A stretch of 64,000 nt of DNA, from positions 369,058-433,057 of the forward strand of contig VZRN01011462.1 in assembly GCA_013397935.1 (NCBI GenBank). The letters are read 5' to 3'. This document shows, one piece after another, positions 43,174-56,900 of this stretch. Origin of the DNA: Dasyornis broadbenti (Eukaryota; Chordata; Aves; Passeriformes; Dasyornithidae). Under the pieces are notes generated by a model. It was not told the origin of the DNA, searched no databases, and saw only the letters and a list, made by a program, of their open reading frames with translations. Position 1 is the stretch's first letter, and every line of letters begins with the position of its first letter. The translations under genes and the position numbers were made by a program.

Positions 43174-44769
43174 CTCATCAATTGAAAAAAATTAGTATTT
43201 TGCAGCTAAACCCAAGAATCCAACTAAACATCTTGCAGTCTCTTTTACAGCTCACTAAATGTAGCTCCTACTACTTATAACTTTAAATAATTGCATATGA
43301 TGCTTTTACCTCTTAACAGAGATTTTTCTGCTCCTCCATGTTTCCTAACAAAAATCAAAATGCCCTCAGCTAGACTGCAGCAAAATAAAAGAATGACTGA
43401 TGACAGATGCAGGTCCCAGAATGCATTATGTTGATGATGATTTGTCATAGTCATAGTTCCTAGTTTCTGCAGCAAAATGATAATCACTGGAAGATTTTGG
43501 ATGTGTGCATGAGAGCAAAAAGACCACAGCATGAGGCTCCCCTCTTAGAGTAAATAAAAAGTATGCTTACACTGGCATTTCATCTCAAATTAAGTGTCCC
43601 TTTTGGAAGCAAGTCTCCTGATCATCCCTACTTATCACACTTTGCTCCACCATCATCAAATGCTCTCAGACAGCATGAATTGGAATATTTCCCATCAAAA
43701 CTAATGCAGACAAGAGCCTCAAAACACACACAGTGTGGACACTGGATCCTCCAGCATTGAGGCTTTGCCTTACAAGCTTACATGGTGCTGGATGCTGTGC
43801 TAATGCAGATCCATCAGATCCTGGGACACATTTTGAGATTCGAAAATTCAAAACAATAGTACTGTTGCTATCATGAATTATTTTAATGCTTTCTCTTACA
43901 TGTATATCTCATTCTACTATCACGCTACATCTCATTATTTATAGTACATTAAAGTACAGGTCTACTGAAACCAGAGACAAAAACTTGTGTAAAACATTAC
44001 TAAACACCTTTTAAATTAATACCATTTAGTTATTGGAATACCCACGTCAGGTTACTGATTTCAGTAAGTTTAGAAAAGTAAGCATTAACCTCTATCAAAA
44101 ATTACTAAAATAATTTGGGCAATATAATTTTCTTTTCTTTCTGCAAATCAGAAACTACTACACAATACTCAGGAGCAAAAAACTACAATAGGAATCTATT
44201 ATAAATACTTTTGGAGAGGATATATGCATCACCAGTGTCTGAGTGACAAAATGTTCATATTGGCAAATGGCCCTTAAGCTAGGTTCTGAGACATGCAGTT
44301 AAACAGAATGTTAATGTTTTTCTTCCTGTGATCTTCTTTTAAGAGAAATAGAATTTGAAACAAGAAATATGCAAGACTTACAACATGAATTCAACATAAC
44401 TAAGGCAAAAGGAAAACATTTATATGAAATAGCTTTTCAGTTCTTCTCAGCAGACATAGCCATAGTATAACATATTCATTACCAGCTTCCCACTGAACAT
44501 GATTCATTTCTATTTGACTGGTGTCACTTATAAGAGGAAGAAAAGTTTGAATTTATGGGGGGGGGAGTATTGATTTCTGTTGCATTTTCAACAAAAATTT
44601 GGATTATAACTGACCTTACTGAAAATACATCTCCTTACTAAATTATACAAAGCAATACAATACTTCAGCTTCTCTTTAGCTTTATTAACTCACCCATTGC
44701 TATTTGCTTATACATCTACATTGCATCCATGACAGAGGTGACATTGCACCCCAACCACACACGTACATT

Positions 44770-44890
44770 AATAATTTAGCCTGGAAAAGACCTTGAAAGG
44801 TCATCTGGCTGGGAGCCCATTCAAAGCAGGACTAACATCAGTCAGAGCTCATAGCATGCATCTGTGAAGGCTCTCTCTGTTTCCCGTTTG
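44770..44890 (-). mobile_element. Diverged CR1-like fragment, minus strand
   Basis: The segment agcctggaaaagacc, then ttgaaaggtcatctggctg and aaagcaggactaac, resembles the reverse complement of the CR1 3' region just before its tail. It is short and diverged, and its right border is uncertain. Low-grade call. Confidence 0.5.
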
Positions 44891-47800
44891 CAGCCTTATG
44901 ACATACATCTGAATAATTCACAAGGTCTCAGATTTCTCTAGCCACCATACTAGAATAACAATTGCACATAATTTGTAACTTGTGAAATTTTTTATTAATG
45001 TTTACACATCCCTTTGAAAGCTTGAAACTAATATAAAAACAAAAAATATGTGAACAGAGGAAAACATGAAACTTTGAGAATGGTAATTGAAGAAGCATTT
45101 AGATAGTCTGATGTATTCTCTAACTGAAAATGTTAGGGAAAAAGAAAAGTTATCTTAGATCCAAATTCCATGAAATCACATGACTAGAAAGCTGACTGCT
45201 GAACAGCAGCAATCCAAGCAATATTAGTAACTGGTCACAGAAAGCTGTTTCCTATTCAAATTAATAGAAAAAAAATCACTGAGATTCTTGTTACAAAGTC
45301 ATTTTAGACCATTAGAAATCCATGTTGCCAGTGGAAAAAATAATTCTCTCCCTTGTCAACTCTCCTGGAGCATCACCTCTCTCTCAGCACTGCTGTGTGA
45401 CGGATTCAGTCAGGGCACCAACATGCTGAAAATCAGTGCAAGAAGGTCCAAGGAAGGCACAAACTCATGCCAGCTTACAGTACACATTTAAAGAGTCTTA
45501 CTTTCATTTCCCAGAACAATTCAACATTAGATTATTTTTAAGAATTTGTGACTTCAAACAGGAAGCATAAGGCTGTACATTCTCAAGATTGTCCAAAACC
45601 CCCTGCCAATATGCCCTTAGAAAAAGGGCATACCAGGATGAACATCAAGAAAATTAATATCATATTAATATTAAATATAGTACTAATTAAAGATGCAATT
45701 ACAGGTACATCACTGTTACATAATTAAATGCTCTTACATTTACATAGCCTCTTTCACATTGGACCATCACCAGCTAATTTAACATCTGTAACGCTGATTC
45801 CCCACTGTTCCCTTTTGTTCCAACAGAGCCCTGGAAAAGCAAGATCCACACTGGGACTGAAAGGTTGCGATGTTTTAGGTAATGGTTGGGGTGGCCCTTG
45901 CTGAAAAGCAGCATTTCCCAGCTCTGCTTTTCCTACCCTGCAGAGAGAGGGAGGAATACTGCTTTTTCAGATCCATTCTATGTTTTTCTGCTTTTATTCA
46001 CCCTTCCAAAGGCAGGAAAACCTTGGCTTGTCACCCTCAGGATGGCAACATGTATTTTCGCATGTGCTCCTGAGAAGATCTGAGCTAAACTTATATTTTA
46101 TGAAACCCTATCTGCCAGCACTCAGCTCCAAAGTCAAGAAAAACTGATGTTGCCCTCTAGGTATCCAGCAACAGCTGAAGCACTGCAACCTAAATCCTAA
46201 ACAAAACCAGAATCCTGCTATACATTATTTGTATTTGGAGAGATCTGGTTGGACTAGCGTCAGAGTATAGATGTTAAACTTACTTGTACAAATAAAAAGG
46301 AAACAGTCTCAAACTAGAAACTTCATATAATAGCCTGCATTATCAAACAGCCCCTTCCTGGCCTCAATGCTCAAGCTGTTAAACTGCTCTTTAGTAGCAA
46401 TATGGGAGAACTGTTTGAACGTGCTTTTGATGCCTCTAAAAATGTTCTTTCAGCAGTCCTGAAAGCCATAACTGTAACCTTCCTGAGGTAAGGAAATTTC
46501 TGAGACACACCAATGAAATTGAGAGAGAATCTATCCTGTAAACTTGAATAAATTACTTTTACCAGACAAAGAAATGACAGTAATGGAAAATAATTTTGAT
46601 CCAATTTATTTCCTTGTGGCATTCTGACTCTTTGGGACAGATCCATATCTTTTCACCAATTTGGAAAAAAAATTATGTAAAGCAGCAGTTCCCAGAAATC
46701 TTTTATTATTTCAGTGGATTCAAACAACTCCAGACAAAAGAAAAACTGGATTTGCTCTGCATTGGGAGTGAAAAATGCTTGCTTAAAGAGACAGAGAGGA
46801 GGAAAAATGCTACAGTTTGCTGAATGATTTCTACCTATAGACTGCACGGGTAATTGCCATTCAGGAGCTTACGCCTCCTTATCAGTGTTAGAAACAACTT
46901 CTCCACCCTGTACCAGGGAACTAGCACAGCTTGCTCGTTTGGGCCATCTCCTTCTGTTTTCCATCTTCCAAACCCTTTAAAATTTCCCACCCCCCTGCTG
47001 CATCACATTCCACATGTCTATCCCAAACAACAGCCAAAACCAGAGAACTGAGTGCTAACACTTTGAAAGCTTGAGAGCTAGCAGAGCAGAGCAGTTTTAT
47101 CTACAAATGGGGCTTCTGCCTCTCAGAACATTCATGCCTGGATTCCTCCCTCTGCTTTTGAGCCACGGAGCAGTCATAGCTCTTTTTGTTCTTCCATTCA
47201 CTCCAATTTTATGTGTTTTTTCATACCACTTCTAGTGCATAGAACTACATCCCAAACATGGCCCAGATTCTCAGGACCTAAATGTTATTTAAATCCCTAG
47301 GCTACTTGGCTTCCAGAGCCGAGGCACCTCAGAAGGTAGACCAAGGAGACACTTGGCAAAGGAATGTGAATAAAATGAGATAGCTTGACTTGAATGTTCT
47401 CTCCTTGTTCAAAAAAAAAAAAAATTGTATTTCCTATTTACTCCAGTAACATTTACAATGCAGAACTGAACTGCTCTGTTTACTGCAGCCCTCCAGTGCT
47501 GTTAGACTGCAAATTGTTTGGGGAAACCAATAATGGAAAAGTTTATTACAATATCCTGGAGACATTCACAGAACATTTCAGCTAACATTATCATTGTTTA
47601 GTCGCCACGTTTGCTATTGCAGACCGCTACTGGAGAACAGTGATTTTCTTTCTTTTAAAACTAAGAGACATTTCATTAGGCAATTTCCACCCTTTCTGCC
47701 CTATGACATACTCCATGCCAAGGCATAAATACAAGGTATGACAGGAGACTCTGGAGGGAGAGCCAAGGCTGGAACCAGGCTACCCCACCTGCCGCACTCC

Positions 47801-50571
47801 AGAGCACAGAGACAGAATAATCAGGAACCAAAAATTACCACCTTGGTCATAAAGTTTCTTTCTTAATGCCCATCCTCATCCCCCAAGCGACACATTCTGA
47901 TGATTCTTTAAAGCCTTTTTTCCCAAATACAAGAGCTTTCCTGGATAGGAAGAGTAAGCTGTGACTGTTGTCACTCTGTCACAAATGGTTGGCTCATTTT
48001 TTTGATAGACTATATACGAACTAGTTCGTGGAGAAGCTGAGCCCCCCCGTAATGTCACAACAGGAACAGGGCCTTTGCTTTATCAACACTCCCAAATTCA
48101 GTTTTTGGATCAAAGCAGACAGGACAGGTGCTGTCACAGCATCCTTTTCAAAAAGGGTAGCAAGAACTTACTTGCTATGCAATAAGCATAGCAAAACCCC
48201 CCTACACACTTAAGAAAAGGAATATATTATTTTTTGAATTATATCCTTGAAGAAGCACTATTCATGTTTTTTAAAGTTTTCCTTTTCCTTGGTCTATTTG
48301 AATTTGGCAGTTTCACTCCCACTCTTGATCTCAGACTATCCTTTTGCGCTTGATATTTTTGTGACTGCAATTAAACTGAAGTTTTTAACTGTTCTAATAC
48401 AGTTTCAATTTAAATCACCTTGATGATGCATCTTTCCTTAGAACTACTGCTAACACCTGCAGAATTCTCAAAATAAGTTAGTGAAAATAGTGCCTTCAAT
48501 AGCAGTATACTTTGTTTTTCCTTTTATCTATTTTAGAGAAGTAACCATTATTTTCATAGGTATTTTGTGAAGGGTGAGAGTCTTTCCTGAATAATCAAAA
48601 TGTTAACCAGTAGTGCATGATAACACCTGTCTCTTTGGCTTAGAGAAGTCCATAATGGACTAAAAGTGCCAAAAAAAAGCAGAAAGACTAACCAGGATGA
48701 GTGATCCTGAAACTTCTTGTGCCTGAGTGCTCTGTGACATATTTTTGTTGTTTATGTCCAGACTAAGAACAGAGAAAACGGAAAATACACAATTTTTCCA
48801 AAATGAACTTGCCTAGGTTCCAGCAGCAGTCAGAGCAATTGCAGCTGCTCCTTGTCTTTTCTATGAGTTGGATGAGGTATTCTGTTACTTGTAAATGATT
48901 ATGTAATACCTTAAAATAGCTTTCAAATCACTATCAATACACGAAATACAGTTCATGAACTTGCTTTGTATCATGACAAAGAATATAGTTCAAGCCCATT
49001 CAGCCAACACACATACAAAACACCCTACACATTATACATTTTAATTATTCATCCACAGCCTGCTGATCTAATGGAATAATTCTGCAAAGCAATGCACAGC
49101 ATAAACATTTGCACATTCTCCCTCTCATTTTTAACAGTAAAAGATGGAATTGGAATTAATTTCTAAAAAGATGTATTGACTCCATGTGGAATTATTGGAC
49201 CTTTTATGTCTTTAGTCTTCAAGAGACTGATTAACATGCACAGAGCTCTGTACTACCATAACTCGACCATCTTGGTTCTTAAGAGCTCATTCAGAAATCT
49301 TTCAGAGATATGAGGAGGGCTGGGACCATTATTGTGAGATTAATTATTTATTTCAAGAAGCAAATACCCATTACAAGCACTGCTCCTCCTCCTCTTCCCA
49401 TAGCTATTGCTCATAGAAACCCAACTTCTTCCAGTGTTTCTCAGTCTGTTCGATCCCCACCTCTGTTAAAAGCCACATTATGTTCATGTACAGAGGTATT
49501 GCTGTCAAAAAATCTTCATAATCACTATTAGTATTCCTTACATATCTGTATTTAAAGAGAGCTTTTTGGCTCAGGTTTCATGAGGACTCCCACAAAAGCT
49601 ATTAAATCAACCTTCCCTGCTCACACCTGGCAAGAAAACCACTCATTTCAGGAGATTCACACTCAGCCATGGGAAGCACCTGCAGCAGCTCCAAGGGGTC
49701 CTTGTTGTGCTCTGCACACATGGGTACCAGGCACTCGATCCAAGGAAGACTATAATTCACCAAAGTTTTTACATGCTTAAATCCTTTTGTTTTCAGTACT
49801 GCCTGGGTTCCAGGATGCCCCCTGAGCCTAAATGGAAGTGATTCAGGAGAACAGCTACTCTGTGGGTGACTTCAGGCAGTTGCACGAGCTATGCCACCCT
49901 GCTCAGACTGGAGAGAGTTACATGAACTGCAGCGCTCCCACAGCGACATGCACAACCTACTGCTGCCACCCAGCCCTCCCACAGCAGTACCACAAAATAA
50001 GCAGATGAGCAAAGTAGTATCTTCAAAGAAAAGTATAGTTCCTCCTTTAGGTAGGAATGGGACTGTTTTGAGATGCTTTCTACAATGTAAGGGCAGAATT
50101 AAGAACCAAAATAAAACGGAAGGATGGTTCAGTTGTTATCAACCTAACTGAAAAAAGAAGAGGACATAATAGGCACAAGGATTTTCTAAAAATGTATTAG
50201 TATTTGTATTTGTCACTTGCCATCTTCCAAGTTAATTAATAATAATAATACTTGTGTAGCACCTATATTCTATTCAAGTAGTGTTGGGCTCTTTTTTCTA
50301 GTGGATAACCCAAACCTAACCTCAGCTGGAAACATGGCCAGACAGCAAGAGAATCAATCTCCTGGATCTCTTTGAAGTAGACTTCAGATTACTGATAGGC
50401 AGCAGTGCTTCCCCCTTAGTGAGATTTAGTTTCTTTGTTCCTGATTTTCCATAAAGAATATCCGCAAGTCTACAGGATCTTATATTTAAACATGTACTTA
50501 GTAGGCTTGCCTATATAATGACTGTTGTTCCTCTGTTTTAAAGCTACCACATACTAAACTCTATAGCAAGA
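44891..50571 (-). other. PRKCE: Large PRKCE intron, sixth block
   Basis: AT-rich intron with an A14 run at 47411 and short unrecognised open frames. No exon or clear transposon. GC is a little higher around 49600-50000 without a recognisable pattern. Confidence 0.75.
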
Positions 50572-51174
50572 AATGGCAAATGGGGGTTGTGGACAATTCA
50601 CATTGTCTCTGTCACTTCTTCCTCCTCACAGGAAGGACTTATCAAATTCTTGCCCCTGCTCCAGCATGGATCCTTTCCATAGAGTCACAAGTTGTGCCAG
50701 CAAACCTGAGCTTCCCTTAACATGGGTCCACAGGTCTTGCCAGGAGCCCACTCCAGTGTGGGCTTCCCAAGCAGTTATAGCCTATAGTTATGGGCACCTA
50801 CCTGCTCCCCCATGTACCTCACTGGCCTGCAGGGGGACAACCGGCCTTGCCATGCTCTTCACCAGGGGCTGCAGGGGAACCCCTGCTCCAGAGCCCAGAG
50901 CACCTGCACCCCCTCCTTCTGCACCGACCTTGGTGTCTGCAGAGTTGTGCAGGTGCAGCTCTCCATCCGCAAGTGTGCAGGTGTTTTTTACCATTCTTAA
51001 ATATGTTATCCCCGAGGCACTGCCACCATCACGGTCGTCTGTGAGCCCAGCCTTGGCCAGCAGCAGGTCTGGAATTGGCTCTGTTGGACACAGGGGAAGC
51101 TTCCAGCATCTTCTCCCAGAAGCCACCCTTAAAGGTCCCCCATTACCAAAATCTTGCCATGCATACATGATACA
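50572..51174 (-). mobile_element. Truncated ERV LTR, minus orientation, same family as 32290-33378
   Basis: Read on the minus strand this is the first about 600 bp of the same LTR family as the copy at 32290. Shared blocks include the cttaaatatgtta TATA-like segment near 50996, the ccttggtgtctgcag block near 50927, repeated ctgctccag units and the LTR 5' end aatcttgccatgcat near 51150. The 3' part with the polyadenylation signal is missing, so the copy is broken. It lies in the same orientation as PRKCE. It carries a 268-codon open frame on the plus strand (antisense to the LTR) from 50573, running past the LTR into flanking sequence. Confidence 0.88.
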
Positions 51175-51779
51175 TAGCTTTAATTACACATCCGATCTGT
51201 TGCCAGATCCTGCATGTAATTATACTACCAAGGAAATCCTTGTGCTGCAGACACAATCACTACAGCTTTGGACAAATGCTTTGAAAGAACACAGCTGTGA
51301 AAATGTCTGCATTGAGGCACATGTTTATATGATGCTTCTTTCAGTTTGGAGTTTTGTACAAAATCAAGCTTTGTCTTAAAAAAAGAATTAAACCCCTTAA
51401 ATTGTATTATGCATGTAAAAAGACAAGTTCTTCATGTGTGGGCTGCTTTCTTCAAGCAGCCTCCCAAATAAGCCACTGCACATTTCTCCTGAAAACCAGG
51501 ACACTTATCTCATATGTGCATTTTTTTTCATCAAATTAGTTTGTGTGACTGTGAGCAATGGTATTATTTGCTTATCTCAAAGTACATTGCAGAAGTAATT
51601 TTTCAATATTCCACTTTCAGGCCTGTCAATTCATAGTTTATCAATATCTTGGGTTTAATCAGTAGTATCTACAACATTATAGTGTCATTGATAATTCTAC
51701 AGAAGGCACCAAAAACAACTTCACATAAACTTGATTTGCTAAATTCCTTTATATTGCCAATGCTGCCAGAGGTCCAGGC
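51175..51779 (-). other. PRKCE: Large PRKCE intron between LTR and gap
   Basis: About 600 bp of AT-rich intron. I see nothing recognisable in it apart from the end of the open frame that runs out of the LTR (to 51379). Confidence 0.7.
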
Positions 51780-51865
51780 AAAAAAAAAAAAAANNNNNNN
51801 NNNNNNNNNNNNNNNNNNNNNNNNNNNNNNNNNNNNNNNNNNNNNNNNNNNNNNNNNNAAAAAAA
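51780..51865. other. Assembly gap of 65 N inside a poly-A tract
   Basis: A14 (51780-51793) is followed by N from 51794 to 51858 and then A7. The gap therefore probably spans a homopolymer or A-rich repeat that could not be assembled. True length unknown. Confidence 0.98.
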
Positions 51866-53119
51866 GAGAAATGCTCTATGGCTGGCCATTAATTTTAAAA
51901 TACTATCAAACTATCCTCAGTCTAGCTTTCATTATTAATTTGTAAATAACTGTTCACTCTGTCAGCTGTAATCTTTCATGAAGTGCAACATGAGGCACCA
52001 AGACAAAAATGTAATGGGAACTTCTCCTAAGGAATCACCTTTCTAAAATTTCCTCACATCCCACTCTTTGAAAACTCATCCCTCTAACAGATGACTCTAA
52101 GCTTTCTCTCACCACTCAGTTGTACACAACTTTGCCGGTGAGAAAAGGGAGATCCACAGCTCAGTATGACTGCAGAGGAGGGGCAGGGGAGATCCTCTGC
52201 TCTCTCTCACGCTTCCTTGGGTGGGAAAGGAAATTGCCGAGTCCTTTGCTTGTGATTTCTCTGGCAGATAGGAGCCAGCAGAGACAGGAAACTTAAAAAC
52301 CTGGCTTGTCTTCCCCCCTGTCTGCAATGCCCCACATCAAAGGATGCTGGTGCGTTGAGCTGCTGAGGCTGCTGCTCCCCAGAACCCCTCAAATCTTTAT
52401 CTGGTGCCCGCAGGGAACAGGCTGCTTAGGCAGGTAGGTAAGACAGTGCTCTCCTCTGCACTGGCTTGTCCTGTACAGCATCCATCCCTTCCTTCCCCTT
52501 CCTTCAAACCCAGAGGACCAGACAAGTCTGTGAAGTGCATTTGAGAACATCAGCTATACCTACGTTTTGGTCAAAGATGCCATACACCGTGATGCCGGAT
52601 TACTTACTTTTTCTGACAAGGCCTGTATATTGATATATTACTGTCTCTTCTTGAGATTTTACAACCTCAACTATCAGTCTAAGATGTTGTGCTTTAGAGA
52701 CCACAGTGTTGCAAAAGAGATGCTGGGTCTCCATATGGAATAGAGACACAGGCTTATACTTTTTTAAGAAACCTGTAGGTAAATATTCTCTTGAATGCAC
52801 AATTTGACAAAAAAGGTATTCTACAGGTATTACAAAAGGTATTACAAAACACCTTTCATAGAACAAAATTAAAGGCATTGACTTTAGCAAAAGCAGAAAC
52901 CTGACAGTTTCATCATTATATCAAATAAAGAAGTTTGATAAATTACGCAGACCTCCTAGAAAACAAAAAGATTTGCCTCTTCCAGAGGAAAAATATAGGA
53001 GAACTCCCAGGGTTAAGTATTTACTCATGCTATTTATTTAGTGCACAAATGTGATGAATTTGGATATAGATCTAGGGTTAACATTTGAATATGTTACAAG
53101 CAATAAGGGTGGTGTAGGG

Positions 53120-53164
53120 GTGTGTGTGTATGTATATTATATATATATACACACACATATATAC
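53120..53164. repeat. Compound (TG)n(TA)n(CA)n microsatellite with inverted arms
   Basis: tgtgtgtgta at 53121-53130 is the exact reverse complement of tacacacaca at 53148-53157, with an AT-rich centre. It can form a hairpin or cruciform. Confidence 0.9.
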
Positions 53165-53925
53165 TGGCTCACATGCACAGCACCACGAGGCCAGACACGC
53201 ATCTTATTTTTTTAATCTATCTTTGACTTTCGTCCCCTGTCCCAAGCCTTCTAGAACAATACGAAGGAAATATGAGCAGCATTCTTCAAATGCAAAAACC
53301 CCAAACTAAACTGCATAAGCCTAAACTAGTTAACTGCATAATCATTGCAATTTTCCCATGTAATGACCATCGAGAGTCTCACGTAACAACAAGATATTCT
53401 TGATAGTGATTCTTTTTCAGGGTAGAAAGTTTTCTCCACCATCTATAAGGATGGTATAACTAGCATTATAATTTCTCTATGTTTTATCATTATGCTGCCA
53501 ATTAATGCCATTTAAAGAGACATGATCATAAGACAAAAAAACAAGATCACCCACAGGGTGATACAACTTGAAAGTTTTTTAATCCCACCTTTTTATTGCT
53601 TTTCAGCACAACATTAACAAACAAAAGTTCATATTAATAAAAAGGAAGAATCAGACTCTTTGTACCAGAAGAATTTGAAATGCAGACTGGATTGGATAAA
53701 GGCAGCTCTGGATAATCTGGGAGTGTTTAGCAGCCAATATGTTCCAAATAATGCCTAAGAGTGATTTTAAAGGAAGGTATTTAAACAATTGAACAGTTGA
53801 ACAATCCCAGACAGTTTATGACGCAATAAATATATCTTTCTTTATAGAAAAAAGGGAGGCAAATTAAACAAATAGCAAAAGATAACAACAGTGTTTCCAG
53901 TTTTAAATTTCTTTTTCCCTTCTTG

Positions 53926-53940
53926 TTTTTTTTTTTTTTT
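53926..53940. repeat. Poly-T run (T15)
   Basis: A T15 run ending in CCCC; A15 on the transcript strand. Confidence 0.88.
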
Positions 53941-56900
53941 CCCCAAGGGCAGAGAACCTTTAGAGGTGGGTACCTCCACATACATCTGGGCCTTTAGATT
54001 CTAGTTACTTCTCTTCTGACCATCTACTTGAGCAAATCTAGGAAAACATGGCTTTAGACCACACACTGAGAAAAGATAAACTGTTTAACTTTGCATGACC
54101 TTTGCAATAACAGAAAAGGAAATTTTACTACTAGTAGCAAATGATCACAGCTATTTGCATGGGGTTTTCCCTTAGTTTTAGATTAGTGTTCCCCTTTTCT
54201 TCATTCCAGCTAGAAACATACGGAGTGTGATCCTGTTCCTGTGCTAGGACAGATACTTAGTCCATCTAGCTGAAACTACCTCCATTTCCTCCAAAATAAT
54301 GGTCTGATTTTTATCAGCACCAGGACCTCCGCTGCTAGAAAAGCATTTTATAATGCATTATGGTATTCTTTTAACATTTTCAGTTAGATATGAAAATTGA
54401 TCTGAACTTGCGACCTTTTCCCATCATGGTGTTTTTGCCTTAGAGTCTGGGATTGGACCAGACTGCCAGGGCCTGATTTCATTAAGCTTGAATAGCCTTT
54501 TGCAAAACCTATTTTATGACTATGTGATAAATTGTTTTCTCTATTTGTACATTAATAAGCAGGTAACAGATAGAGGAGGCTAAAGGCAGCATTATGGATG
54601 AAATTTTGTTTATTAACACATATTTCCCCCAAAACTACTTCCCTAGCATACTCAAATTCATCATAAACATACATTTAACTTTCTAGACTAATCTTAGAAA
54701 GAATAAAGAATTTAAAATGTTTATCTCCATTGCTGAACATATTTTAACCTGGTCTTTTTGTTTATTTGTATTGCAAATTATAAAACCTGCACAGACTACA
54801 ATCCAAACTCCAAGGAAACAACCACTGCACACACATCCTGGTGTAATCATCATCCTGGCTTCTTACGAACCTCATTGGCAGTCATGGCCCCTGCACAGAT
54901 ATCTCTGTGCTCCTTAATGCTCTACCAGAGACAACCAGCTGCAAACCTTATCCAGAACACACTAAGGGGACACAGCTGATGCACTCCTTCTTCAGCCTGC
55001 TACTAACCAGGTATTCCAATTTCTTTTGTAGTTTGCCACGCTTACTAATATCTCTCTTGAAATACAAGCTTTAAGTAAAGTTTGAGAGAAAATTACAAAG
55101 AGAAATAGTTTTGCCTTGGTATATCTAATATTATTGCTAGAAATATTAAGTTTTATTTACACAGACTGAAAATGGCAGATGATGGCAAAGCAAGTATCTT
55201 GAGGAATACTAAAAAAAATTTGCCAAGACTTCTGCAGAAGTTCAGCTGCAATCACAGTTGCAGACCTACTGGTTAACCCCAACCCTTGCAATGTAAAGTT
55301 CTGTTCTGCATCCCACATCTTTAAATTAAGCAGCAAAACAATTCTTTGATCCAACACCTTTACAAGTGTTATTTAAGGATGTGAATGCATAAATAGATTT
55401 TTCCTGCTCAAGAAGTGATAGTATTTCTCTGCTTTCAAACTTCTTCAGTTCAAATATTATCCTTTTAGCTTTCTAGCTTTTTCTTTTCATCATCCTGATA
55501 CAATAAAGTCCAAGCTTCCTAAAAATGTTCCCTAATTTATGGAATAAGCCTGAATAACAAGTGGCGTAAATTTAGTGCTATACCAAGTTCAAGGTGATCT
55601 CAAAACATTCAAACATTTCTTCATCTCTACACTGAGAAAGGAATAAAAGCCAATGGTATATCCTTTTAAGCATCAGATGACATGGATACAGGACTTCCAG
55701 CAAGTTTATCTTTCAGCTTTCCAGAAAGTAAGTAATATGATTTATTCTATATATTAGGTATTATAATAACAGAAAAAATAATGCAAGTACCTGCCTCTAT
55801 ATCCACAGACACAGAGTTCTTACCCACATAAGGACACCTATCACGTTTGTCAGATTTCGTATAGACTCCCAGAAAGGCAGCAAGCCCTCAAGCATGACAG
55901 CATCCATTACATGAAATTTACTGGGACACAATTTTGTTTTTATGAGACAATTATGCGATGTTGTAAAAGTATTGATCTTTTAGTTAAAATAGTTGGCAGT
56001 TAAAATTATCTTGCAAAGAAATATACATTGGATTCTTAATCTTTAATATAATAAAGGTATTAAAACCCAACACTTTTGGACACAGTATCTGGGCCTTTTA
56101 TTATTATTTCCTATACCTGAAATGAGAAGAGTAAGCTTCCTGCTATTTTTATAAAAAGTCTTCTAGGATTTTTAGTTTTAAAATTCTTCCTCTGCCACTT
56201 ACTTTAAAAACTGTAGAATGATGAAGAATTAGCTGGAAGAAAAACTTCATGAGTCCCACTGAAGCAGTTTATTCTGGAACACCATTTATAGAAATGCCAT
56301 TTTGTCATTTTTACCCTGAACAGAAACTGTGTGTGATATTTCCACCCTTATACAGCTCAACTCATTATACTGTTGCCATAACAACAAATAGCAGTACATG
56401 AAATTAGATCCCAATAAGATTCTGAGAAAATTAAGTTACAGCCTGCTAACGTGTCTCTTAGAGACTCATACAGTGAACGAGAAACCAAATCTGCAAAGCT
56501 GGCAATGTGGGTACCTAATAATAGCAGTACAAGAGGTTAGTACCACATGGAGAGAATCAAAGAAAAACTGCCTTAGCCTATAACAAAGGTAAGGGAAACC
56601 TTTGTCTGGCACAGAGGCTATATGGATGGACACATTTAACTCAGTGTTTTATCCAAGAGTTGCCCAAATAGAAGATAGAATAAAAGAGTAATGGCTCCAT
56701 GGGGTAGATTGTCAGACAATAGTTTGTCAGTGGGAAAATTTTTTCTTAACTCTTAAGAACTCCTCCCGTCCAGCCTTTTTGTTCCAGATAATACACACAA
56801 TTGAAGTCTTTAAGCTTTTATAATTGTCTGTAGCAGAAGACAATATATAATTAATTTCTTTTGGACACTCTTCTGATTTTACAAAGCAAAAGAAGTGAAA

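Larger units (their letters stand above)
33379..44769 (-). other. PRKCE: Large PRKCE intron, fifth block
   Basis: AT-rich intron of about 11 kb with homopolymer runs (A17 at 33971, mixed T run at 35866-35901, C15 at 38640) and an (AT)n at about 43158-43173. A GC-richer islet at about 42800-42990 sits next to tatataag at 42795. Open frames up to about 118 codons are unrecognised. No exon seen. Confidence 0.75.

Noticed and set aside
52560..52600. Possible C2-domain exon of PRKCE (reading ITVYGIFD)
   Set aside because: It resembles VYVIIDLSG only in VY.I.D; flanking residues do not match and no in-phase acceptor and donor pair fits.
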